Position numbers and translations under genes: made by a program. A stretch of DNA of 64,000 nt from Apium graveolens (Eukaryota; Streptophyta; Magnoliopsida; Apiales; Apiaceae). Of the stretch, positions 34,350 to 46,722 are shown one piece after another. Each line of letters opens with the position of its first letter. The first letter of the stretch is position 1. The stretch spans positions 66,559,233-66,623,232 of the forward strand of contig NC_133657.1 in the NCBI RefSeq assembly GCF_009905375.1, given 5' to 3'. The notes beneath the pieces were generated by a model that ran no database searches, had not been told where the DNA came from, and saw only the letters and a program-made list of their open reading frames with translations.

Positions 34350-37300
34350 CTACAGATATTCCTTTGTGATAGCTTCTTCCAATTCTTTAAATTCCCAGGC
34401 ATCATTAGCTAAATATTGTCCTACAACAGATTAATAATTACAGTAAATAGCTAATATCACATAGTACTTGAGCGCTAACTAGTAAGAGTTAATCACACAG
34501 GGAACATAACGGTATAATACTATCTCAGATTCTCAACAAAGGACTATAATTATTTAACATGATAATACATCAATAAAAATGGTATAATATATGGCCTCAC
34601 CGATTGAATCCCTTCGCAGAGCAGTTAGATGAGCACAACTGCAAGTGAGAAATGAACTGTTATTTTAGTATCAAGTTGAACAAGTTACAGGATATAGTGA
34701 TGAATATCATGCATCATTTTGTCTTTCTTAACAATGATTTACAACTGTAGTATATTGGTCAAACCTGCCAAGAGTCTTTGCAAAATCTGCACAAAGGGAT
34801 CGCACATAGGTTCCTTTTGAGCATGTCACCTTAAAAATTACATTCTGCCTACATATGGGAGAATAAGATAAAGTTAGATTACAATTTGACATTTTAAAAT
34901 CACAGGATAAGGAATTACCCTATCAAAATGACAGAAAGCAAGCAAAATGACAGTTAGAAAATTGCACATCGTGATGCACAAACGGCTATGTTCCCGAATA
35001 TAGGGTAGAAAAGAAAAGAATTGAAAATAACCAATTTTCCTTTCTCTCCTAATCTTTCCAAAAGGGGGAAGAAGATTTTGGAGACAAAAATAAAGAAAAC
35101 TTCTTCCCAAATCTGTAACTTTATTTTCCTTTCTTTCATAAAAGTTGTTCGGGAACAAGTTGAAGAAATATATTTTTTACATTTCTTTTTCTTTCTCTCC
35201 AAAAAAAGTTTCTGGAACACAGCGTTATGCATTTAACCAACTCAAAAATGATAACTTTGTAAATTTCTAATATGTACAGCAGATACAAAAAAATAATTTT
35301 AGGGTACACCATGGGTAAAAAAATCTGCTACAAACGAGTTCCAACACACGTCCCGATTATATTGTCCCAAAACTTCATATCAAGCCCTTAACCAAATTGA
35401 TTATTTCAACTTGTTTGAAACTTCCTCCACTCCAATTATTTTGTCCAGGAACAGAACTCCATGTACATGGCAATCAAATGAAAATTACCATGTTTAAGCT
35501 TAAATATTAACATGTTTGCAAAATTTGAACATATTTAACACTTAATTTACCAAAAAAATTAACACATGCGGCCAAAAGAGTTTTGGGACAAACAAATATG
35601 GAATTGTCAATATAAAAGGGACGGGGTGAGTGTATAAATATAAACAGCTTCTCTTTAAATCTGAGGGTATGCAAGGGTCTTCCCAGTTACCACTTAGTAC
35701 CTCCCCTGTTTATGTTGTAAAACTATTCTCTGAGATTTCTATGTTAAATTAAGATGTCATAGATGTTTTAAAGCATGGGCATAGGCATTACACTAAAATA
35801 TAATAACAGCTTCAACAAAAACTTTTGCCAACCTGTCATCTAAACTTCGCTCCACATCAAACTGAAAGATTGAAATTCTCCGTGCTGCAAGTTCAACCTT
35901 TTCACCTCTTCGTGCTTTCTCATACATCTTCTCCCCTCCAACCTATGACAAAAAGCAAATTTTTGCACATTGTTAGCTAATAATGTCCACAACTCCTCTT
36001 CTTGACATCCCCGCATATCACATTGTTAACTAATAATGTCCACAACTCCTCTACTTGACATCCCCGCCTATCACACATTTTGATCTATAGTGCTAAACTG
36101 ATTAACTGAATGCAAACTATTACAATAATCAGATACAACCGTATTTCTCACATCCAGATACAAACAGATTCTTCTTCCGATAATTTATAACCAGACTAAT
36201 GTTAAACACATCTAATACAGGAAATGAAATCTAGATAAAAGTTAGATATAGAAAAGGAAAATACAAGGATAATTCAATACAGAACTCCATGTGCAGACGA
36301 AAATGACAAAATTAGCTGGACGAATATGCATGCACTGTGCAGTCACTCAGTAACAGTTCCAGAATTGATCACTACATTATATAGATACTCTAAACTGCAT
36401 TCTTTTTAAAACCACACGGCAATTTACCGACTGTTTTCGATCATGTTATCAGGGATGTCTTACTTTTATTGCGGAAAACATCGGAGGGACTTGCCATATC
36501 TCTCCACAGAAGGATGCTGCAGTTTTCTTTAGGTCCTCATCCTTGACATGCTCCCATGGTTCACGTTGGATAACCTACACAAAAATGATGTAAAATTTGA
36601 TAAAGAGTAGTTCCAATTACAGTTAAAGAGGATCCTTAATAGTGTAATAGACTTTGATAGTGCAACTTGTATCAGAATTTAAAAAGGTATGGAAGAACAA
36701 AAGGCATGTCATAATACAATCAGGTTAAGAAGCAACAAGATACGTTATTTATTATTTTTAAATGTAGTCTTTCCAGTTTCCAGGCTCTCAAATTTCAATT
36801 TAATATACTCATGTAAATTTTATGTAACAAATCCTTAACTGACAATCAAGGTATTTAGGTCAACTTGAACTTGTTAATTAGACCAGCAACTTACAAGCAA
36901 ACCCTTGACATGCCAGTCGTATGCTCCTAATAGTTGTATTTTCCCCCAATCAGTTGTAATATTAAGAAGCATCTATCAGTCATCGACAACATAATATCTT
37001 TTTAATTTACTTGTGTTTAATGTGTGAATGTTTCTGTATCTAGTTTCTAAGATTTACCCTAATACATCCAATATAGCTCCTTCATCATGTTAATATTGAA
37101 GAGTGGTGCCCTAACCTCACAAATTTTATGGTCTGATGCAATTATGGTAGTTTCGAGTCTTAAAAGGTTTGTGAAATGATCAATGATATAATCCAAACCC
37201 ATCTCTTTTTCAAAAAATAATGTACTACAAGCCTGCCTTCTTAAATTTAGAGACATAAATATTGATTAACTTGCTTAGGGAGTATATGAACAAAACAGGG

Positions 37301-40300
37301 GTACAGTGTGACAAAAAGGGGCAGAACAAGTGCATACAAAACTGGGGCCCTGGTCATGGCCTCGTAGATACTTTAGAAGCTCTTAAAGGTCCAATAACAG
37401 GTCAGACCCATAAAGGCTTATAATATATGGGATCCTAAAAACAATTTTATTAGACAAAAAAAATATTAAAACAACATCATGGCATGCTCCACTAATAATG
37501 CATTGCAAATTTAGAAACAATGGATTTATGAACTCAAAAAGTTAATAAGATAACACTTGGGAGTATGAACCGCAGAACACCCACTAACCCAAAAGTTTCC
37601 CAACCTCAGAAGGGTCAAACAAAGTATAGATCGCCACCGGCCACCCAAAAGAGACTCATCGCAATATTTAACGATATTTTCAATTACCAAGTGTTATAAT
37701 ATGAGGGGATAACAATACTTGTCAAAGGAATGTAAAACCTGCTAAAATAATCTAATGGACTAAGGCCCGTTTAAATTGGGCTTGTTACAAATATCTACTA
37801 CAAATTTGTTAAACTACTATTCCCGCATATAAACAAATTATTTAATTCTCTTTAAACTAAATAATAAATATATAATATTAACACACACTTCCGTTCCCCG
37901 TCAATTGTCTCTTGAACTAGCTATGTCAAGCCAGTAATAACAGGACAATCTCACTCTTCTGCATCTAAAGTTCTTTAAGAATTTTCCATTTAAAATGAAT
38001 AAAATCTAACAATTATAGCTGACAACTTTTATATTCGGTAAAAGAACAAACCGGTGAATCAGCATCCAGTGTTGAGGTCGCTTCCCCTAAACGAAAGACA
38101 CCACTATAACCTTTAATCATACCCTGATAACTGCAATAAAAATACAAACATAAGCAAGAAAACACTTAAACTTTCAGCTATAAAAAATATTGTTGGTTAA
38201 TGCTGTGGTGGTGTTTGGGGAAGGAAGAGCTGCACTTCACCAATACCAACGGTTTCAAGCTATACCTGTCTACAACCTTCGTAGCTTTACCAACACAGAC
38301 AATTAGTAAACCAGTTGCCATAGGATCAAGGGTTCCAGCATGCCCAACCTGCAGGTGGTAGATTAATATTATAACAGATGTAGCATGTTTAAAATAACAG
38401 GCTACTGTAAAATAATAAATACCTTTTTAACTTTCACCAGACGGCGTAACTTTCCACAAACTGTAAATGAAGTCCATCCTGTAGAGTTTCATGAACATCT
38501 TAATATAACAACACAGAAGTAGACAAAAAAAAGTTCAACAATTTCTTGAAATATGAATTAACATAGATTTGTATATAATATGGTCAAATATTATTATAGC
38601 CCAAAGGAGGTTTTAGTTTTACAGCACATATATTATCTACAGAAGACTAAAGCCTAATATAGGTCTGAAACTGCTGTGAGACCTATGAGGCCAAACCTGT
38701 ACATGCCTTAAAGCCTTTAACATCGATTTATATTCTCGACAGTGGTAAATCGCATTAAGCTTCTAATCTTCTATATACCCCCTATCCCTCAACGGGGAAA
38801 TCCTTTCCATTTTAATTTTAACTTGCGGTTATTTAATTCTCTACAAAAAATTCTTTTCCTTGTCATTCCTTAACAGTATGAAAGGAAACTTACATTATAG
38901 AGAAGTGTAAGCCTATCAATAAACAAAAATAAACAAGAAAACGGATAAAATCATAACTACTTCTGAATCAATCTGCATTTTTCCTTTTTTTGAATAAATT
39001 ATATAAGCCTTGCTTTCGTCCTATCCTGGTGTACATTTAGCAAGACAAACAATCATTTGGTTCAATTTGTTCGCTGATGTTTTCCAAAATTAAACTGTTA
39101 ATTGCAAGCCTTTTGACATAAAACACATTAAGGTATGTGTGACATTGCGAAGTTTCAAAACCCACCTATTAGCACAAGACAACGGACAGGGGTTTTTTCA
39201 TCTTCATCAGCGGCTAAGCCTTCTGAGACGAGCAATACTTAATAGTTTCTACACTATCTACAAACAATGAAATGCCAGAAACAGGAGTTCCAACAACATC
39301 ATCAACGTAAATGTATAACTAAACAAATTCAAAACACTTAGTTTTTAATATCCGTAAAAAAGTTGTACCTTTTGGTTTATTCACCAAAACCACAGTGCCG
39401 GTAGGACTATCCCATTTAGGAGGAAGTCCACTACTTCTTGAAGCAATAAACGGCTCCACACTAGCAACCTCACTATCCCTTTTCGGAACTTTCTTCAAAA
39501 CGTTAAAAAACTCCTCAACTTTCTTCTCTGTAACATCCACATTCTTTTCCACTTCCTTCCCACTCACATTCTCATCCACATTACTACTCTCGTCATCGAA
39601 AAACACCAAACTCTTCTCCTTGTCCTTCTTCTCCGCAACCTCTTTACCTTTCTTACTCTTCACCTTACTACTCGTCTCCCCGGGTGGAAGAAATGCCTTA
39701 TCAAAACATTGATCAGGAAAATACTTCTTCTCCAATTGATAAACCATCTTATAATGCTTGTCCTTCTCCCACGGATACGCAAATGCATCGTAAAAATACA
39801 ACTCCTCTTCCCTCTTATGCAACCTATGAAAGTCCACAACTTCGGGTTTCAATTCGACAAAATCATCACCCGTTTGGCCACTCTTGTCATCATCTGAATC
39901 AGACCCATACATTCTTTTCATCTTCTTATTATAATACTTCCTCTTAGACTTATCCATCTCATCATTTTGACCCGACCCGGATTCTTGATTTGAAGCCAAC
40001 TTCTTGTCCACCCAATCATTAAACCCTAGCTCAGAGTCGGATTCTGGGTTGTCGGGTCGGGTTTTGGCCAAATGGGTAGGCAATTTACGGCGGGGTGTTC
40101 TCGGTGGAGAGTTGACTGGTCGGGAAATGATCATGTCGTATTGAAGTGGGTATGGAGTTGCAGTGGTGGAAAATTGGCGGGAAAAAGTGATGAGTTTGAG
40201 AGAGGTGAAGGTGGGTTTGTAAGGAGTTGTGGTGGTGAAGTGTGGTGGTCTAGCGGCGGAGATTGGGCGGAGGAGAGCGGTGAAAGAGAACCGGCGACTG

Positions 40301-40320
40301 AGATGTAGTGGTTTTGCCAT
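34350..40320 (-). CDS. TruB-family tRNA pseudouridine synthase, probably organelle-targeted, 9 exons, 527 aa
   Basis: Exons (minus strand): 40320-39369, 38478-38423, 38348-38266, 38130-38052, 36574-36464, 35942-35833, 34848-34765, 34638-34601, 34420-34350. All use GT-AG and keep the frame. TruB enzymes convert uridine 55 of the tRNA T-loop to pseudouridine. The domain fills residues about 303-527: VLVNKPKG, then [13 protein letters not shown] with the catalytic Asp at 344, [28 protein letters not shown] and [17 protein letters not shown]. The first 300 residues are poorly conserved: a Ser/Thr/Arg-rich start without acidic residues ([13 protein letters not shown]), like a mitochondrial or plastid transit peptide, then a long charged, Lys/Glu/Asp-rich linker. 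An ATG 105 bases further upstream is in frame but would bury the targeting-like start. The gene appears intact. Confidence 0.9.
35966..36074. repeat. Two-copy tandem repeat, period 53 bp, in intron 5 of the TruB gene
   Basis: Two adjacent copies start with CACATTGTTAGCTAATAATG and CACATTGTTAACTAATAATG and share the rest (CCACAACTCCTC, TTGACATCCCCGC) with few differences. Confidence 0.85.
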
Positions 40321-40447
40321 TACAGGGGGGGAGAGGTTTAGAGCGCTCTTTATCGTACTTCCTCTAATGTTCTGTGATTTAATTTTTAACTTTTCCGTCC
40401 TGAGAAAAAAAGTTAACTTTTTCATTTTCCTCCTTTTTTTTTAAAAA

Positions 40448-40559
40448 AACGATAACTCAAGTGTTTAAGAGTTTATCATCTATCGTCGTCTCAGATACTG
40501 GGTTCGATCCTCGCTCATCCCGAGATTTATGAGAACATATAGCCATATTTGTCAAAAAC
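40448..40559 (+). mobile_element. Probable tRNA-derived SINE
   Basis: ATAACTCAAGTGTTTAAGAG (40452-40471) resembles a degenerate RNA polymerase III A box of plant SINEs, and GGGTTCGATCC (40500-40510) is a B box at tRNA-like spacing. The stretch ends in a short A run (GTCAAAAAC). No clear target duplication is seen. It lies 125 bases upstream of the TruB start codon. Confidence 0.45.
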
Positions 40560-43500
40560 TTAATTCTATTTGGCACATACGATCCTTCCTTTGGACGAGA
40601 TTCCTATCAGTTAGATCAACAACATATGCATTATGCAACGCCTCATGTAACTTACAAATGACTTTAGAACTTCTGCACCGAGAGACCCACCTATCTCTCC
40701 CAATAGAAATTTTTTGACTATTACCAACATCTCTAAAATACTGCGCCAAGTATAAGGATCGCGCTTCTATAAAAGAACAATTAGGAAAGTATCTAGCTTT
40801 GTAGACCTTGTAAAATAACGAGCGTAAAAATGAATAAGTCTCCATCCTTGTTTTGCTAACATCGTCAAGTTAAATGCTTGAAACTCCCTAAAACGTAACA
40901 CGCCGTTTATTTTAGATCTACATAGAGACCTCCAGTTCATCCAGTAAACCTTTTTTTATTTTCATAGGAACCCCACCAGAAAATGGCCATTAAAGATGAA
41001 AAATCTTTACACAAACTTTCAGGGAGTTTAAAACATGACATCGCATACGTAGGGACCTCCTGAACCACAGCTTTAAGAAAAACTTATTTTCCTGCTTTTG
41101 ACGGAGTTTTTTCACTCCATCCATTAATCATTTTAACCATCATCTCCCTCAAATAAGAAAAGTAATTTTTTTTTTCAATTTTCCAACCACATTTGGCAAT
41201 CCCGTATATTTTTCATAATTGTCCACTATCTTAATCCCTGGAATAGAAAAAACAGAATGAGTAAAATTATGCATTCACATTTTTACTTAGCAGCATGGCA
41301 TATTTTTTGAAAATTAATGACCTTTCCCGAGGCTTTTCATATTTTCGCAAAATATCTTTGACTCCGAGAATGTTTTGAATTAAAGTTAGACCATAAATTA
41401 TCTAATCATCAGCAGAAAGCAAATGCGTGAAAGGAAACCTTTTTTATTGATCTTGAGACCTTGAATCTTCCCTTGATGTTCTACATCATTAAACATGTTG
41501 ATCAGACCTTCTGTGAATAATATGATTAAATAAGGGGACAAAGAGTCCCCTTAAAGAAGACCTCTCTCAGGACAAATAAAGCCACCTTGATCTCCATTGA
41601 CCAAAATCATATATGAAACCAATGTCATACACTTCATAACTAAATCAACCAACTTATAATCAAACTCCAACCTAATCGTCATGGCTTTAAGATAGTTCAA
41701 CTCAATTCTATCGTAAGCCTTACTCATTTCTAATTTTAAATAAAAATGTCCATCTTTTCCTCATCTTTTGTTTTTTCATAAATGATTAAGCTCATACGCT
41801 ACAAGCACAATATCTGTTATCAATCTAAGAAAAACAAATGCACTTTGAGTAGGTGATATAATATTAGGAAGAATGACCTTTAACCTGTTAGCCAAGATTT
41901 TAGAAATGATTTTATACAGAATATTGCACAAACTTATCGGCCTAATATGAGTCATGCTTCTGGATTATCGACTTTGGGGATTGATATTAATTGAGTGAAA
42001 TTAAACTTACAAAAAATCCTTCACGCGTTAAATAAATTAAAAAACATTGCAACAACATCCTTCCCAGCAATATTTCAGTACCATTGGAAAACAAAGTTGG
42101 CATTCCATCTGGACCAGGAGAATTATTAGGATGCATCTGAAAAATAGCTTGAATTATCTCAATTTCATCAACCTTTTGCATCAACATCTGGTTCATGTTC
42201 TCGTTCACCTTGGGATGTACACACTTAATGACTTCCTCAATTCAACATCCATCAGTTTTTAAGATGAGAATAAACTTGAAAAATATTCAACCGCCAATTT
42301 AACAAATTTATTAGGATCATATGTCATTCCCCGTTGTTATCTTTCAACCTTCAAATATGGTTCCTTTTCTTCTGCATACTTGTTTTCGTATGAAAATATG
42401 CCCTATTTTTGTCCCCTACTTTCAGCCATTTAACTTTAGCCCATTGTTTTCACATACATTCTTCTTCTTCCAATAACTTATATAAATCTCTATAAAACTG
42501 ATTATACTCTTCCAAATCGATGTCATGGAAGACCCCATTCTTAATCTTCTGAAGTATGACCTCTTTTTCCTTAACCTTTTTCTTAATGTTACTGAAACAA
42601 TGCTGACTCCATTTTAGTAACTCTACCCTACGTGATTGGATTCTCTTAAATATTTGAATATTTGGGCAAGAAAAATTCTGCTTAAACCAACCATGATTGA
42701 TTACTTCACAACACTCTGACACTGAACATCATGTTGCTTCAAATCTATACAACTTCTTCTTTTTATTCTTATTAAAACTCAATCCACTAACTTCTAATAA
42801 ATCAGCACTACGATCAGACACATTTGTGCCTACGTGTTTAACAAAAGAACTCAAAAATTGTTGGATCCATTCTGTAGATGGCAAAACTCTATCAATCCTC
42901 TCATTCACTGTAAAAGGATACCCACATTTGTTCCACCATTTAAAAGCTTTACCAGAATAACCAAGGTTAATCAGCTGACACTCGTCTATAACTTCTCTGA
43001 AAGCCTTGATTTGCCATATAGCTCTTCTATTTCCACCCAATTTTTCATCATCACATATTATTTCATTAAAATCCCCCATAAATACCTACGACAAGCTATA
43101 TTTGAATTTTAAATATTTCAACAACTGCAAAGTAGATTTTCTTTTACCTACCACTGGACCCATAAAACCCAACCAATATCGAAGCACTACTTTTACATTC
43201 ATCAATTATTGCTTCAATATAAAAATTTGAGTAACTATTAATAGAAACATCAATGCCCTTCTTCCACAACAATGTTAGTCCCCCAGTTCTGCATGTACAA
43301 CTAACAATAATCCCATTTAACATGCCAGTTGTCCTTTGAATTTTATCAAATTCATTTTCATGAAGCCTCGTTTCCACAAGAAAAATTATGTCAGGAGTTT
43401 CAAACATCACTAAATTGCAAAGGCCTCAGAATGTCCAAGGGTTCCCAAGCCCCTGGACATTCCAACATAAATATTTCATTTTTCTCGGCGCATCACCTGT

Positions 43501-43893
43501 CATTTCATGGAGAACACATGTAGATCTCCTCTTGAATATAAACGGAATTTCACAATCTGACATACCTAAACCATCTTGAGATCTGCTTTTATTATTTGAT
43601 GCACTCTCTGAAACTAGAATACCTCATACATCCACAATGTTTGCCTGTTTTTCTCCTTCACATGTTACATTAGTGTTTAATTCCCCTCCATAACTCAACG
43701 CAAATTGATAAGAGAGATTATCTGAATCAATACATAAGGGAAACAAACTCTTATTTTTATTTTCATTAGATAACTTATAATTAGACCTGGGAATTCTTCT
43801 CATTTTAGTAAAAATAGATCGATCCTTAGAACAATCATTCTTATTAGAAGCATCATCTATTTTCATAAGGGAACAACTTTTAGAGTCTAACAT
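40560..43893 (-). mobile_element. Degenerate LINE (L1-type), same strand as the TruB gene
   Basis: From right to left on the minus strand: endonuclease domain (TPDIIFLVETRLHENEF, MGDFNEIICDDEKLGG, NERIDRVLPSTEW; 43410-42729), a linker with coiled-coil-like charge (42722-42450), then RT with NNSPGPDGM (near 42120), CPERGLL then GDSLSPYLI (near 41540) and the region after RT (KARYFPNCSFIEA, 40845-40552). The frame is broken by many stops and shifts. The 3' part ends near the probable SINE, so the two may have been joined by later insertion or truncation. No intact ORF1 is seen; residues near 43893-43624 may belong to its end. Confidence 0.85.
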
Positions 43894-44096
43894 GACTTTC
43901 AGAGTACATATTTATTGGGAATTTTTATTTTTAAAGCAATTTTTTTTATAAAGACAAAATTACTCTTATGATATTATTGTCGATTAAGATAACTTTACTA
44001 GTACACACAAGTTGTATTTGCTTTCCAAACACATAGAATGAACCCTAAAAATTTATAAATTGTTGTGCAATACATGCATGTACTTTAACAAAACTA
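43894..44096. other. AT-rich stretch between the LINE and copia element D
   Basis: No gene or repeat recognised. Confidence 0.4.
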
Positions 44097-45396
44097 TGTC
44101 AAATTGACAACCCTAATTAAGTTGTATTGTAATTTTAGTTTGTATTTTGTATTGTAACATTTAAAGTCTGTAAAAATATCAAAGAACAGACTTGAGTCTT
44201 TTTGTTTAAACAATATCAAGCCTAAGGATTCTATCTGGAAGAAGATCAAGAAGATCATGCCTCAGAAGAATTATGAAGAAGCTTGGAGTTGAATAAATCT
44301 GTTTGGATAAAAATATTCTAAGTCAAGATCTCTACAAGTCACATATTTAGTGTTATAGAGAAGTCACTCGAGAACTCCAAATGACTTATCGAGAAGTCAG
44401 GAAAGCTACTAGAGAACTCAGAGAGATATCGACAAGCCAATTGAAGACATGAAGATTGGAGATATCGACAAGTCATTTCTTCACTAGAGAACTCTAGAGA
44501 TATTGACAAGCCAAATATCACTAGAGATCTCTGAGATATCGACAATTCAAAATGTCACTAGAGATCTCAGAGATATCGACAAGTCAAAATGTCACTAGAG
44601 TTCTCAGAGATATCGATAAGTCAAAGTGAAGACATGAAGTTGAGAGATCTCGACAAACCAAATTCTCTTATAGAGAACTCAGAGACCTCTACAAGTCAAA
44701 TCTACTATGGAGAATTAGAGATCTCGATAAGTCAATATACTTATCAAGATGTCAAGATTTCTATATGCCTAACTGGAGATCTCGAGATAAAATCTCAAAG
44801 TACAAATTGCAGACCAGTTCAATATCCAAGATTTACAATCAACAAACAATCCAACCAGCTGGATTGACAAGTCTACAAAAAGCAGTTTGAAGGATGTGCA
44901 AGATCAATGGTGAAGATTATCTGACAAAGGAAGATCAAAGTTAACACATGGTGCAAAGATATGCTAAGCCAGAAATGGAAGTTACACTTTTCCTAAAATG
45001 GAAATGATTAGTGACAACTTACTAAAGTGAATAGCATGTCTTATTATACACTGTGTAAAGCAATAGTTAACTGAAATATAAAGTTAACACTGGTCCTTTG
45101 TTAGTTGTAACGATTTAGATAGAAAATCTTGTATTTCTCCCAAGAAGAAGCTAAGCTCTTTATTAATAAAGAGTCTAGAAATTTTGTAGCAAAATAATCC
45201 TAATTTTAATATAAAATTAAGCGAGTTTTGAAAGATATGTGTTCACTGTTATTGATTGTTTAAATTTCAGTACTAACACATATCACTACAAGATTGCATT
45301 TACTTTGTTCAAACCATAAGAATTCAAGAAAAACACAAAAACACCTAAAACACATTCACCCCTCTCCCCCCTCTGTGTGTTATTCATTTCCTAACA
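44097..45396 (+). repeat. 5' LTR of copia element D (about 1.3 kb)
   Basis: The right end TCCTAACA followed by AG and the PBS is certain. The left end is placed at TGTCAAATTGACAACCC (44097) by the TG terminus and likeness to copia LTR starts. An internal array of short repeats occupies 44329-44765. Confidence 0.65.
44329..44765 (+). repeat. Degenerate tandem repeats inside the LTR of element D
   Basis: About ten imperfect copies of a unit of 35-45 bases built on ACTAGAGATCTCAGAGATAT followed by CGACAAGTCA. Several copies contain the palindrome GAGATCTC. Confidence 0.8.
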
Positions 45397-45398
45397 AG

Positions 45399-45410
45399 TG
45401 GTATTAGAGC
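45399..45410 (+). promoter_or_regulatory. Primer binding site of element D
   Basis: TGGTATTAGAGC, one base different from the initiator tRNA-Met complement TGGTATCAGAGC, two bases after the LTR. Confidence 0.8.
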
Positions 45411-45447
45411 AAAATCTGAAAGTAAACAGATTCAAGATCTTGGAAGA

Positions 45448-46081
45448 ATGAATACACTGAAGATCAGTAGCATCAAAATTCCTACCTTTGACAAAGCTAA
45501 CTACACTCTTTGGAAAAAGAAAATGTTGTTGTTTATCAGGATGACCAATCCACTCTATATTCAGATTCTCAAAAATGGGCCCTTACTCCTATGGTTATAG
45601 TTGAGGAATCTACAGATGGAGACATGGTTATCCCCGCTCATTATACTTCCAAGGACCCTGTAGAATACACTGAGCCTGAAAAAGAAAAAGTCTCCCTGGA
45701 TAGTGGCTTGCAGTTAATCTTAATAGAGTCATTTGACAATGTAATATATAACAACATTGTCAACTGTGACACTGCAAAACAGATCTGGGAAAAGATAGAG
45801 ATACTGTGTGAGGGAACTGAGGAAGTTAGGTCAAATCAAAGAAGAATACTGATTTCACAGTATGAGGGTTTTATGGCTAAGCCAAAGGAAAGTATTACTG
45901 ATGTGTTTGAAAGGTTTAACAAGCTGACTAATGACTTGCAGCTTCATGACAAATATTATGAAGCTGAAGAAGTGAACTTGAAATTTTTGCTTACTCTCCC
46001 TGATCATTTGGAATAGAAAATCTCAGCAATCAGGGAAGGGAGAGACTTGAGTAGAATAACTCCGAAAGTCCTTTATGGAAT
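45448..46081 (+). pseudogene. gag of copia element D, frameshifted and truncated by copy C
   Basis: ATG at 45448 starts MNTLKISSIKIPTFDKANYT, a typical copia gag N-terminus. A frameshift near 45580 moves the frame to one carrying CDTAKQIWEKIEILCEGT and VFERFNKLTNDL (UBN2-type gag domain). TAG at 46014-46016 stops it, and the sequence is cut at 46081 by the LTR of copy C. Confidence 0.8.
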
Positions 46082-46668
46082 TTTTAGATATATTTGTGAT
46101 GTCATGTCTAATGATGATTTGTGTTTAGTTTCCAGATCTTTACTAACAGGACAAATCAAGACTTAACTGGAAATCAATACTTATACTGAAGTCGGGACTT
46201 AAGATATCAGAAGATATTTATCAGGAGATAATATCAGGACTTAATGAGACTTTTAGATAAGGAAGGCGACTGATTGAAGGAAAGAAGATCGAGACTAAAA
46301 CAAGAAGAGATATGCATGAAGAAGAATTCTATGAAGAATAGAATACTTGGAAGAAAAGATAACTAGTTGATATATTTTAGGATACAAAATTATATTCTAT
46401 ATCAATTAGAAGATTATCTTGTAACTGTGTGTCTATATAAACACAACATAGGGTTTACACTATACGTGTTATCTAAAATCGAGAATATTATTCATTGTAA
46501 CCCTAGAAGCTCTCGTGATAATTTGTTCATCACTGAGAGAGAACAGTTCTTTGTAACAGAGTTTATTATGTTGAATAAAATCTGTGTTCTGTTACTTGAG
46601 TTCTTAATTCTATTTGATTGTGCTAAACACTGTATTCAACCCCCTTCTACAGTGTGTGTGACCTAACA
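46082..46668 (+). repeat. 5' LTR of copy C (587 bp)
   Basis: Ends ACCTAACA like copies A and B. The start reads TTTTAGATATATTTGTGATG where A has TGTTAGATATATTTGATAAT, so the terminal TG has mutated. A TATATAA box lies at 46434-46440. Confidence 0.85.
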
Positions 46669-46670
46669 AG

Positions 46671-46682
46671 TGGTATCAGAGC
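46671..46682 (+). promoter_or_regulatory. Primer binding site of copy C
   Basis: TGGTATCAGAGC, a perfect complement to the 3' end of initiator tRNA-Met, two bases after the LTR. Confidence 0.92.
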
Positions 46683-46722
46683 AATCTGTTAACATTAATA
46701 CAGTAAAGATCCAAAAACAATC

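Larger units (their letters stand above)
44097..46081 (+). mobile_element. Ty1/copia retrotransposon D, 5' part only
   Basis: A 1.3-kb LTR, a PBS and the first part of gag are present. At 46082 the sequence is interrupted by Sirevirus-like copy C; the rest of D should lie beyond the right end of the window. The LTR is unlike that of copies A-C, so this is a different copia family; I do not name the lineage. Confidence 0.75.

Noticed and set aside
34874..35236. Short ORFs in intron 6 of the TruB gene
   Set aside because: AT-rich intron sequence with Phe/Lys-rich composition, on both strands, with no domain.
40448..40520. A tRNA gene
   Set aside because: The A-box and B-box-like parts are there, but no acceptor stem closes and the A box is degenerate; a SINE head fits better.
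44329..44765. A CRISPR-like array
   Set aside because: The repeats are degenerate, have no unique spacers of constant length, and lie in a plant LTR.
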